From Prolixibacteraceae bacterium (GTDB lineage Bacteria; Bacteroidota; Bacteroidia; Bacteroidales; Prolixibacteraceae), in NCBI GenBank assembly GCA_019163175.1, contig JAFLKN010000004.1, positions 1-64,000 of the forward strand: a stretch of DNA of 64,000 nucleotides, in the 5' to 3' direction. Positions 38,717 to 47,038 of the stretch are shown one piece after another. A program made the translations under genes and the position numbers. How positions within the stretch are numbered: position 1 is the stretch's first letter; the number at the start of each line of letters is the position of its first letter. The notes beneath the pieces are model-generated. The model ran no database searches and was not told the origin of the DNA. It saw only the letters and a list, made by a program, of their open reading frames with translations.

Positions 38717-40750
38717 TTATTCTATAACATCAAATCCGATCTCTTTCAAATATTCAAAAGTTGAATTGTAATAATCTGGATTTCTTGTTGGATCTTCAAT
38801 ATCACCAGAAGGAACCACAATTACCATTCCTTGCCTTGCTCGTGTGAGCAAAACTCGATAGGCATTCTTTAAATAGAGTTTCCTTTCAGGTTTATGAATA
38901 TGATTCCATTTTGATCCTACAAAAGAAAATTGTTCCCATCCGTTAGAAGAATATCGAAAATCACCGTCCCAAGCAACACAAGCCCAATCAAGTTCTAACC
39001 CTTGAACGTGAAATTCAGTAGCAACATCTTCAAGATAATAAGAAGAACGGACGTCTTCCTTACCATCTAAAAACCAATGAATTGGATCAATTGGTGATTT
39101 AACATCAATTGCATATGGTTTTAATCGCTGTGCTTGCGATGAAACTACAATTCCATAGCGTTCGCTTCCACGAGCTTTGGATTTCAACCATTGTTTCGCT
39201 TTAGTCAAATTGCGAGTGATAACAATTGGATATTTGTCGTTCAATTCCTTCAGCGTAAGTTTAGCATTTTCAATATCTAAATCAAGGATTTGCTTTACTA
39301 ACAATGACACATTTTCGGCTCTGAATGAACGCATCGAAACAGATAAATGTAACGAATCAGAATATTCAACATTGGATCGATGCTTGATTTTTTCTAGAAT
39401 ATCTTTGGCATTGTATTCACTATCTGTTAATTTATTTGAAATGTAGATTTTCCAATCAGGAAAAGAACGTTCAAGTGATTCAATCCATTCGCTTATGCCT
39501 GCCTCCCCTGTGTTTATTTCTTGGCCTCCACCTACCAAACAAACTACAACAGCCCAATCTGGATGCCGGTCCAAACAAGAAATAAGGAATTCAGGCTCTG
39601 ATTTATCAAAATTTAGTTCATCTTTCTTCTCACGCATGAATTTGGCTGTCTGCTCTAATGTCCAAGCTCGTTGAGCTTCATCAAAAAGAGCCACATGCTC
39701 AACCGGTGGTTTATTTTTATCCCCAATACCCTCATCCCTGAAGTTATGTACATTTTGTATGAAAGATTTAATAACACTCCTTGCGGATCCAATCTTCAAA
39801 AATTTTTTCAAATCATTATCTAATATTTCAATCTTCTCTTTTTTATAATTTTCAGTAATACTTTTGATTTGCTTGACCTTATCTCTTGCAAGAGCTTCAA
39901 TTAGTACTTTAACAAGTGGGCCATTTCCAGATAAAAATACGCTATAAAGCTTATCACTCATATTAATGTGAGTTGTTGCAATATTTAATCCAACCAATGT
40001 TTTGCCTGCGCCCGGAACACCAGTCACAAAGCAAATTGCCTTTTCCGATTTTTCTTTCGAATAACGAATGATCTCAGAAACTGCTTCAGAAGTTTGGCTG
40101 AGGTTTATTGCACTGGCATCACTTCTAGAAATATTGGCAACCGAATGATTGTTATATAAAGCCATTGCAGCTTCAATAATTGTTGGAGTTGGTTGATAAC
40201 GGCCTTTTTCCCAATTTTGAATGTTTATAGATTCATCATCTTTACAGAAATCCAATACGCTTTGAATTGTATTCAATAATGATTCCGAATTGCTTAATAT
40301 TGGAATAAGCAATTGATCATTTTGAGGTGTAATAGATATTGTGGAATACGGCCTTTTAGCCTGAGTTGCAATTAATATTGGTGCTATTAATTTATCGTGG
40401 CTTGTTTCATGAAAGTTTTTCAAATCCAATGCATAATCCCAGACCTGATCAATTGAGTAGGAATGAAACTCCTTTTCACCTACTTTAAATTCAAGAATAA
40501 AAATCACTGATTGAATTACTAGGAGGACATCAATTCGCTTTCCCATTCTAGGTATAGAATATTCAAAATAGATTGAACCATTGTACCCGTTGAGGATATT
40601 TTTTAGAATTATTATCTCTTCTTTCCAAGCGGACTTTTGTGCCGTTTCATCAGAGAACTCGCTATTGCTGGAAAGTGCTCCTATAATTTCATTTTCAGAA
40701 CTATTTAAAAATATTGAAATTGGATTGGAATAATAAGCGCGGTTCATCAA
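38717..40750 (-). CDS. Nuclease-SF1 helicase fusion (DUF2075 type)
   Basis: 677 residues. The N-terminal part (about 40-130) carries a PD-(D/E)XK-like pattern, [10 protein letters not shown] then ILEFKVG (D74, E87, K89). The helicase core follows: Walker A GVPGAGKT (244-251), Walker [11 protein letters not shown], and motif [18 protein letters not shown]. This matches the DUF2075/Schlafen-related helicases. Composition is more A/T-rich than its neighbours and the flanks are gene-poor, which suggests acquisition. A defence role is an inference only; no partner gene is present. Confidence 0.83.
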   Translation of the reverse strand: MMNRAYYSNPISIFLNSSENEIIGALSSNSEFSDETAQKSAWKEEIIILKNILNGYNGSIYFEYSIPRMGKRIDVLLVIQSVIFILEFKVGEKEFHSYSIDQVWDYALDLKNFHETSHDKLIAPILIATQAKRPYSTISITPQNDQLLIPILSNSESLLNTIQSVLDFCKDDESINIQNWEKGRYQPTPTIIEAAMALYNNHSVANISRSDASAINLSQTSEAVSEIIRYSKEKSEKAICFVTGVPGAGKTLVGLNIATTHINMSDKLYSVFLSGNGPLVKVLIEALARDKVKQIKSITENYKKEKIEILDNDLKKFLKIGSARSVIKSFIQNVHNFRDEGIGDKNKPPVEHVALFDEAQRAWTLEQTAKFMREKKDELNFDKSEPEFLISCLDRHPDWAVVVCLVGGGQEINTGEAGISEWIESLERSFPDWKIYISNKLTDSEYNAKDILEKIKHRSNVEYSDSLHLSVSMRSFRAENVSLLVKQILDLDIENAKLTLKELNDKYPIVITRNLTKAKQWLKSKARGSERYGIVVSSQAQRLKPYAIDVKSPIDPIHWFLDGKEDVRSSYYLEDVATEFHVQGLELDWACVAWDGDFRYSSNGWEQFSFVGSKWNHIHKPERKLYLKNAYRVLLTRARQGMVIVVPSGDIEDPTRNPDYYNSTFEYLKEIGFDVIE

Positions 40751-41130
40751 TCAGATTTATGGTTAAGCAAATATGCAAAAAAACTTCGATTATCCGGCTC
40801 ATGTTATAACTCCGTATTTCGGTACTGTGCACGTCGGTCATGGCTTAAAATTACGAAAAACTGGCTCTGCTTTTGCCGGTTAATCTGCTGTTTTTACTTT
40901 CCGGAGCATTAAGCTAAGCTGCTGTTCCCGAACAAGTTTTGACTTGGATTGTTGTTTGTGGGTTGTGCGGATAGTTGCAGAACCAAAATTTCAGTACAGG
41001 TTTCTTCCGTCAGCCAACAGATGATTTTCTGATTTTTCACACTCCTTTCAGTGTCGGGTAGAACAGAGAAATCGGGATCAATGAAATTTAAACAGTTGCT
41101 TATACTTCAAACAAAAAATAGCTCAGACCA
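40751..41130. other. Gene-free region upstream of the helicase gene
   Basis: About 380 bases between divergent genes. It holds GTTATAAC near 40804 and scattered short inverted repeats but no ORF, and looks like relic sequence of an insertion locus. Nothing further can be supported. Confidence 0.4.
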
Positions 41131-42570
41131 ATGGAATCCAGGTTTATCGATTTGCACCTTCATCCGGCTATCAAGCCAATGGGGAAAAGTTTTAGCGCAA
41201 CACCGGGCGTAAACCATCCGAACAAGAACCATGTGAACAGCATCTGGAATTACGATCCGCCTGGCCCTTTGGATAAAATTACCAACATTGTGAGCAGCCT
41301 GACTAAATTCAGGCAGGCCGATTTTACTGCGCTGGCCAAGGGTGGGGCAGAGGTGGTTGTGGTTTCGCTGTGCGGACTCGAAAAGAGTTTCGTGATGACA
41401 AAGCTGGGAACCAAACTGGTGGGCGACGTGCTGAGCGATCTGGTGGCTGGTGTTGGCTTAAAGCGGATCAATCATATTCAGAAAATGAACGGTTATTTTG
41501 CCGATCTGGAGATGGAATACGAATTCTACCGCCAGCTCGACGGCGAAAAGGTAAGGATTGACGGACAGTGGCATCAGTACAAACTGGTGTCGTCTTTTCA
41601 GGAAATTGCAAACCAATTGGACAATACTGTCCGGACGATTTATGTGATTCTGACGATTGAAGGCGGGCATGTTTTCGACTGCGGACTGGAAATGATGAAC
41701 CGAAAGGCTGATCCGGAGCATGTTCTGGCCAATGTTGATCGGGTGAAACAATGGAAAACGCGGCTGTTTTTTATGGGATTGACGCATCATTTCAACAACG
41801 AACTGGTGGGCCACGCGCAAAGCCTCAGCGGCTTGGTGGGCAATGTGTGCGACCAGCGTGAGGGAATGAACGAAGGTATTAGCGATTTGGGATGGAAAGT
41901 GATCCGCAAATTACTCGACAACACTACCGGGCGCAGGGTTTTGATCGACCTGAAACACATGAGCGTAAAGTCGCGCAACGACTATTACGGCTTCCTTAAA
42001 AACGAATATCCCGACGCAGTTATTCCGCTGCTGGTGAGTCATGGCGCATTGACCGGCCTGAAATCGCACCGTGAACTGGTGGAAGATGGTTTCCAGAACT
42101 CCGGAAAGTTCCAGACAAACGACATCAATTTTTACGACGACGAAATCATCCGGATTGCTGAGTCGGGCGGACTGTTTGGTGTTCAGTTTGACGAACGCAG
42201 GCTGGGCAGCCGGCAGGAAATCAGGGAGTCGGGAATGAGCCTGAGTCGCAGAAAGATGCTTTTCAAAAAGTCGAAGTTAATCTGGAATCAGATTCAGCAT
42301 ATGGCCGAGGTACTCGACCGCAACAACCTGTTTGCCTGGGGAATTCAATGCATTGGCTCCGACAACGATGGCATGGTAAATCCGTTAAACGGCTACTGGA
42401 CCGCCGAAGAAATGCCGATACTCGACAGCTACCTCGAAAAACACGCCTGGAACTTTATTACTTCTCGTGAAGCCCGGAATCTGAAACCCTACAACAAGCT
42501 TTCTGCCGACGGAATTGTTGAACGGTTTATGCACACCAACGCCTGGGAATTTCTGAAACGGAATTTTTAA
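41131..42570 (+). CDS. Membrane-dipeptidase-like metallohydrolase (peptidase M19 fold)
   Basis: 479 residues in an amidohydrolase-like barrel: metal-binding DLHLHP at about 8-13, TIEGGHVFDCG, MGLTHHFNNELVGHAQ, VLIDLKHMS, and VSHGALTGLKSHREL. These match the M19 (renal dipeptidase) family in order, but the protein is longer than the usual 330-400 residues, with extra loops around 250-380. There is no signal peptide, so it is probably cytoplasmic. Exact substrate unknown. Confidence 0.78.
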   Translation: MESRFIDLHLHPAIKPMGKSFSATPGVNHPNKNHVNSIWNYDPPGPLDKITNIVSSLTKFRQADFTALAKGGAEVVVVSLCGLEKSFVMTKLGTKLVGDVLSDLVAGVGLKRINHIQKMNGYFADLEMEYEFYRQLDGEKVRIDGQWHQYKLVSSFQEIANQLDNTVRTIYVILTIEGGHVFDCGLEMMNRKADPEHVLANVDRVKQWKTRLFFMGLTHHFNNELVGHAQSLSGLVGNVCDQREGMNEGISDLGWKVIRKLLDNTTGRRVLIDLKHMSVKSRNDYYGFLKNEYPDAVIPLLVSHGALTGLKSHRELVEDGFQNSGKFQTNDINFYDDEIIRIAESGGLFGVQFDERRLGSRQEIRESGMSLSRRKMLFKKSKLIWNQIQHMAEVLDRNNLFAWGIQCIGSDNDGMVNPLNGYWTAEEMPILDSYLEKHAWNFITSREARNLKPYNKLSADGIVERFMHTNAWEFLKRNF

Positions 42571-42637
42571 AGGGGTGTTTAACCGCAGAGAGCACGGAGC
42601 AATCGTAAAGGGAAAATAATTTATGAGAATGAAAATA

Positions 42638-42742
42638 AAAGCGTCATTGCGAACGACTGTAAGGAGTGTGGCAATCTGATAATCACAACAGATTGCTTCA
42701 TTTCGTTTCCGTTACACTCCAACTCTTTCGCAATGACGCTTT
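42638..42742. repeat. MITE-like palindromic repeat (GCGTCATTGCGA family), copy 1
   Basis: Perfect 16-bp terminal inverted repeats (AAAGCGTCATTGCGAA and complement) enclose a nested hairpin with arms GGAGTGT/ACACTCC (42663-42669, 42714-42720) and GCAATCTG/CAGATTGC (42671-42678, 42689-42696). It is related to the shorter copy at 59068-59130. It lies between convergent genes. Confidence 0.82.
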
Positions 42743-42777
42743 GAATGCGGCAGTAGCCTTTCAGTGAGAAATTTCCC

Positions 42778-44823
42778 CTACTTCATCTTTGCCACCGCTC
42801 CTTCGGCGGCTTTCAGAATCGCTTCGTTCGACAGCGGTGTGCCAACAGCCTGTTTCATCCATTCGTTTGGCGTGAGTTGTCCGAGGGCATAAATGCGCAA
42901 CACTTCGGGAGCAAACTCGTGTGTTTTAAAATGCTCTTCCAACTGGAAATGTATGAGGTGACCGAAAGCATAATTGGGCAGGTACATGGGCGAATTGATC
43001 ATGTGCGAATAAATACCCAGGATAGTCTGGTTTTTCATTCCGAAAACCGGTGCGTAATAGGCATTCCAGATGTCCTTGCTTATTTGCAGCACGGCATCGC
43101 GCAACTCAACCGCAGTGGCATTTGGATTGGCATACAGCCATTGCCACATTTTCATGTCAACCATCGACACGCCCATAATTTCGTACAGCGACCAGAAAAT
43201 ATCGAGTGTTTTCGTGTATTCTTTCTCCGGATTGTTGTCTTTCATGTTCAGTAAAAACAAATCTCTTTCCTGAAATACAAAGGCAAGTGCTTCGGTGAAT
43301 GCGGTATTTGGCACACCGTTGATCATGTAATTGGGTACATCGTTCAGCGAAATGGTTTGTTCTACATTGTGTCCGAATTCGTGAATGGCAATGTTGTAGC
43401 CTTTGTAATTCATGCCGGTTGCCGGAATGCGGGTGCGCAGGTGCGCTTTTTCGGCTTTCATCGATGCTCCCCAGGCATGTCCCGAACCGCGCGCCGGATC
43501 GACCGAAATGCGGGAGGCCAGAAACGTAGCTTTTTCTTTGGTGAAACCCAGTTTCAGCAGCAGGTTTTCCAGATCGGCTTCCAGCGCTTTGGCATTCGGG
43601 TATTTCTTTTCGGTCATCGCATTCAGCATATCTTCGTTGATCGAACTGCGGGCTTTGAATCCGTCGTACCAAATGTCCCAGGGCGAAAGGTCTCGGCCCA
43701 GACGTTTTTTGATGATTCCGGCTACATCCTGAATAAGCGGTGAAGCTAAAAATTCGGTGAACAGTTTTTCTACTTCAGGTTGAGGTATTTGCATTCCAGC
43801 CGAGAATGCACGCTGAATAGCAGTTGGCATGGCCGGATTGTAGGCATCGAACGATTGATATACATGAAAGTTGTTCAGGATTTGCTGGTAGCGGCCATCG
43901 GTTTCGGCAGCACTTTCTGTTTTGGCGCCGTCGGTAAATACTTCGTTGGTTACCGGATTCCAGTCTACTTTTCCGGAGTTGATAACAGTTTTTGGGATCG
44001 ACTGGTCAACAATCCGCTGCATCACCTGGTAAATCATTCCCTGTTTTTCAAAACCCACTTCCTTGTTGGCATAGTTAGCCTTAATTTCGTCGCGCAGGTT
44101 CCAGTGGCTTAGCAAAACCATGTTTTCCGGAAATAATTTTTTGCTGTCTTTATTCAGTAAATGACCCATGTAAATGTTGTAATCGGCAATGTAGGCATCG
44201 CCTTCGGCCGAAACTTTAGAAGCCTGTTGAACCAGTTCGGAAGGTTCGCGCGAACTGAATACATCACCCAGGCGGGCATATCCCCATTCCAGCGAAGTCC
44301 AGTTTGCTGCAAGTTGATTCTTTTCTTCGGTTGAATAATACGGAAAGTTGAGGGCCACGATAAAGGCTATTTTGTTGCCGTAGAAGTCGTTCATAAGGTG
44401 AGCGCCGGGATTGTAGGCCGCAAACAGCGGATCAATCGGCAGCACATCGCCTTTGTTCAGTTGTACGTTTTCCTGCATGTCGAGTGTCAGCTTGTTGAAA
44501 TGGCCGTACAGCGATTCCAGGTATTCAGAGAATCGTTTGAACGAAGCTTCTTTTTGTGCAGGATCGGCTACAAAATTTTCAGCGCAGAACGTTACGAATT
44601 CATCCTGAGTTCCATCAGCTTCGCGCCAAAGCGAGGCGGCATGTTTTACACCTTTTTCAATCAGGGCAACATTGCTGCCTGCAAACTTTTCGGTAATGGC
44701 CTTAACGGCATTGTTTACAGTGGTTTCGGAAATTCCGACAGGTGCGCTTTGTTTCTTTTCGGTGGGCTGACAAGCTGAAATCATAACAAAACAAGCTAAA
44801 ATGAAAATTAAATTTTTGGTCAT
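42778..44823 (-). CDS. Lipoprotein zinc metallopeptidase (HEFGH, gluzincin-like)
   Basis: 681 residues. The signal is MTKNLIFILACFVMISAC with the lipobox cysteine at about 18, so the protein is lipid-anchored. The body is mostly helical. The zinc motif HEFGHNVEQT (HExxH at 481-485) is followed by a glutamate at 511 in FTEALAFV, the layout of gluzincins such as families M3 and M32; I cannot place it in a named family. No membrane helix besides the signal. It lies alone between two convergent repeats/genes. Confidence 0.8.
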   Translation of the reverse strand: MTKNLIFILACFVMISACQPTEKKQSAPVGISETTVNNAVKAITEKFAGSNVALIEKGVKHAASLWREADGTQDEFVTFCAENFVADPAQKEASFKRFSEYLESLYGHFNKLTLDMQENVQLNKGDVLPIDPLFAAYNPGAHLMNDFYGNKIAFIVALNFPYYSTEEKNQLAANWTSLEWGYARLGDVFSSREPSELVQQASKVSAEGDAYIADYNIYMGHLLNKDSKKLFPENMVLLSHWNLRDEIKANYANKEVGFEKQGMIYQVMQRIVDQSIPKTVINSGKVDWNPVTNEVFTDGAKTESAAETDGRYQQILNNFHVYQSFDAYNPAMPTAIQRAFSAGMQIPQPEVEKLFTEFLASPLIQDVAGIIKKRLGRDLSPWDIWYDGFKARSSINEDMLNAMTEKKYPNAKALEADLENLLLKLGFTKEKATFLASRISVDPARGSGHAWGASMKAEKAHLRTRIPATGMNYKGYNIAIHEFGHNVEQTISLNDVPNYMINGVPNTAFTEALAFVFQERDLFLLNMKDNNPEKEYTKTLDIFWSLYEIMGVSMVDMKMWQWLYANPNATAVELRDAVLQISKDIWNAYYAPVFGMKNQTILGIYSHMINSPMYLPNYAFGHLIHFQLEEHFKTHEFAPEVLRIYALGQLTPNEWMKQAVGTPLSNEAILKAAEGAVAKMK

Positions 44824-45103
44824 ATCGTTTAATTGAGTTTGTAGTCGAAATTGAAGTGCCTAAAATACCCAAAAATAGATGATTAAACTTATGATGTTTG
44901 GCAGAGAAAGAAAATGCGAAAAGAGAAATAGGGTGATTTTAAACTTTGACGGATGATGAATGTTTATAGCTCAAACATAAATAATGTGTTGAATTTCAAA
45001 TTGTGATTTTATTGACTTACCTCCTGACACACCGACAATCAGAGGGCGAGTAAAGAATAAAATACGACAATAAATTGTTTCACTTACTTTTAAAATCAAA
45101 CCT

Positions 45104-45499
45104 ATGAAGAATTTGAATCGTTTTTTCACTCTTGTGCTTGTTGCAGCAGCTTTGCTGGCTTTTCTTGCAGTGCCGGTTAGTGCTTACAGTCAGAAAAAAA
45201 CAAAGCAGGAAACACTGGCTTTGTTCCCCGACAATGTTTCTCCTATATTCAACAGTTCGTGCATCGGATGTCATTCTGATCAGAGCAATGGCAAGGCAAA
45301 AACGTTTCTGAATTTTTCGGAGTGGGATAAGCTTGATGCAAAAGATCAAGCCAAAACAGCAAAGCAAATTCGTAAAGTAGTATCCAAAGGAGCCATGCCA
45401 CCTGCGGGTTTCCTGAATAAAAAGCCTGAAGCAGCTCTTTCAGCAGAACAGGTTGCAAACATTTTTGCCTGGTCGAAAACGGTTAAAAAGGGGCATTAA
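45104..45499 (+). CDS. Secreted heme-binding (cytochrome c-like) protein
   Basis: 131 residues with a signal peptide (1 to about 28, ending VSAYSQ) and one CxxCH heme site, CIGCH at 53-57. A possible axial methionine is in SKGAMPPAGF at about 98. The sequence fits the small haem-binding domain of Bacteroidota secreted proteins. Likely periplasmic electron carrier or sensor; partner unknown. It is convergent with the GH5 gene across a repeat element. Confidence 0.85.
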   Translation: MKNLNRFFTLVLVAAALLAFLAVPVSAYSQKKTKQETLALFPDNVSPIFNSSCIGCHSDQSNGKAKTFLNFSEWDKLDAKDQAKTAKQIRKVVSKGAMPPAGFLNKKPEAALSAEQVANIFAWSKTVKKGH

Positions 45500-45521
45500 G
45501 AAATACAAATGAGGTAATAAG

Positions 45522-45654
45522 TTAGGCTGTCTCAAAAGTCATTGATCCAGTCATCCTGAACTGGTTTCAGGATCAAAACGCATTGTATCGCAGATCCCGA
45601 AATAAATTCGGGAAGACTAGATTTGCAATCATTCTGACTTTTGAGGCAGCCTTA
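45522..45654. mobile_element. MITE-like element with 20-bp terminal inverted repeats
   Basis: The left end TTAGGCTGTCTCAAAAGTCA (45522-45541) and the right end (45635-45654) match as inverted repeats in 18 of 20 positions. The 93-base interior holds smaller palindromes (around CATCCTGAACTGG...CAGGAT and CCCGAAATAAATTCGGG) and no ORF. The TIR resembles ends of transposase-encoded elements, so it is a non-autonomous derivative by inference. Confidence 0.75.
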
Positions 45655-45666
45655 TGTTTTTTTGTC

Positions 45667-46764
45667 TTATTTTCGGATCACTTCCTGAATCATAGCTTCA
45701 TTTTTAACACCATCGCCATTCAGCAAACCAAACGAACCACTTTTGTAGTTCCAGTTAGCCGATGCAATTCCATTTTTATTGAAGACTGAAATCATATCGT
45801 TGTACCACCGGATTTTGTCGGCATCAGGAGCGCTGTCAATTACGCCATATTCGCCGCAATACAAAGGGAGTCCCAGTTCTTTCGACTTTTGAAGCGGCAA
45901 CTGCATCATTTGTTCCAGTTTTTCTATGTTCCATTCCACACCAACCCAATCTTTGGCAATAGCTTGCTGGTCGGGCGCCAAAGCATCAAATTCTTCTTTG
46001 GAAAGCAGAACTCCCGGATAATGAACCGGCCCTGAGTAATTTTTGATGTAAGTCCAGCTGGCTAAATGGTGCGTGAGCGGGAAGGGCTCGTAAAAATGGA
46101 AACTCAGGATAATGTTTTTATCAGCCGGAACTTTCAGCACATCAAAAGTATTGGCCGATTGCCATTTGTTGGAGCCAATCACAATAATACGCTCCGGTTC
46201 AGTTACACGAATTGTTTGCATGGCTTTGGCCAGTAGTGTATTCCACTGCTCCGGATCGTCGGCTACAGCTTCGTTCATCAGTTCGTAAGCCACATCGCTC
46301 AGCGAGTAGTCCTTCATTACCGATGAAAGATCGACCCAAAGCCTGTAGAATTTTTCCTGCTCTTTGGGATCTGTCCACAATGGTTTTACTTCGGCGTTGA
46401 AATGGTGCGAGCGCAGAATGTGCAAATCAACAATCACTTTCAGCTGATGTTTTTTGCACCAGTCGAGGCAGTTGGTCATTAGCTTGAACGCATCTTCGTG
46501 GCGCACACCGTTTTCATCCCACATTTGTTCTTCGTCAATAGGTAAGCGCAAATGATCGAAGCCCAGTGATTTGATCAAGGCTACATCTTTTTCCTGAAAG
46601 AAACTATCGCGTTCGGCACCGCGGGCCTCCGATTGCGAAAGCCAGTGAGCCACATTCGTTCCTTTAAATAGTTTAAAATCAGCAGGTGATCCGTTGGGGG
46701 TCGGTTTAGATTGGCAGGAGGCCAGCAGAATGACAGCCAAAGCAATAAACAGCAGGTTTTTCAT
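45667..46764 (-). CDS. GH5-like cellulase-family lipoprotein
   Basis: 365 residues with a lipoprotein signal (MKNLLFIALAVILLASC, cysteine at 17). The (beta/alpha)8 barrel has the GH5 acid/base E165 in VAYELMNEAV, H115-containing VIVDLHILRSHH, and the nucleophile E305 in LYCGEYGVID. A beta-1,4- or 1,3-glucanase or mannanase activity is plausible but the specificity cannot be read. It is not next to other polysaccharide genes. Confidence 0.88.
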   Translation of the reverse strand: MKNLLFIALAVILLASCQSKPTPNGSPADFKLFKGTNVAHWLSQSEARGAERDSFFQEKDVALIKSLGFDHLRLPIDEEQMWDENGVRHEDAFKLMTNCLDWCKKHQLKVIVDLHILRSHHFNAEVKPLWTDPKEQEKFYRLWVDLSSVMKDYSLSDVAYELMNEAVADDPEQWNTLLAKAMQTIRVTEPERIIVIGSNKWQSANTFDVLKVPADKNIILSFHFYEPFPLTHHLASWTYIKNYSGPVHYPGVLLSKEEFDALAPDQQAIAKDWVGVEWNIEKLEQMMQLPLQKSKELGLPLYCGEYGVIDSAPDADKIRWYNDMISVFNKNGIASANWNYKSGSFGLLNGDGVKNEAMIQEVIRK

Positions 46765-46847
46765 CGGTGTTGGTTTTATTGGTTTGTAAAAGTTTATGGA
46801 ATGGGAAAGTTATTATTTTTTGAGCAAAAGCCAAAGCCTTGAGATAG

Positions 46848-46892
46848 GCTTCCCTTCCATACGCCTAACAGCTACTCATGGAACGTCGCTTC
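46848..46892. repeat. Decayed copy of the GCTCCCTTCGA repeat family
   Basis: The stretch matches the repeat hairpin at 50182-50216 with several substitutions: CTTCCCTTCCATACGCC then CTACTCATGGAACGTCGCTTC. It lies upstream of iorA and shows that the repeat family extends beyond the GIY-YIG locus. Confidence 0.6.
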
Positions 46893-46978
46893 TGACTTCA
46901 GCCTTTTCACTCCCTTTTTCTCCGCTTTTTAGAACCAGTCTAAATACGCACAATTCGGGCAAAACAAGACTTTTGCAG

Positions 46979-47008
46979 TTGTTTTCCGACCCGAATCAGC
47001 TATTTTTG
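46979..47008 (+). promoter_or_regulatory. Promoter of iorA (-33 TTG, -7 TATTTTTG)
   Basis: TTG at 46979-46981 is followed by a 19-base spacer and TATTTTTG at 47001-47008. This matches the Bacteroidota primary-sigma consensus in both elements and spacing. The start codon at 47039 is 30 bases downstream, which also argues against the longer frame that begins at 46796. Confidence 0.7.
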
Positions 47009-47038
47009 GTGTCGATTTTGAAATTTAATAAACTGATT

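Noticed and set aside
30960-41000. Integron attC-like sites near 30972 (CGTTATGTGCC) and 40804 (GTTATAAC)
   Set aside because: The core-site consensus is not met, the two are far apart, and no integrase gene is present.
38717-41130. Full multi-gene defence island
   Set aside because: Only one nuclease-helicase gene is present; the flanks hold no toxin, methylase or further defence genes.
33043-46764. Polysaccharide utilisation locus built on the GH3 and GH5 genes
   Set aside because: The two glycosidase genes are 10 kb apart with unrelated genes between, and no SusC/SusD pair or dedicated sensor lies near either.
46796-47038. N-terminal extension of iorA by 81 codons
   Set aside because: The extension covers a decayed repeat and the consensus promoter at 46979-47008, and homology to IorA starts at MQKHLFLGVEAIGQG.
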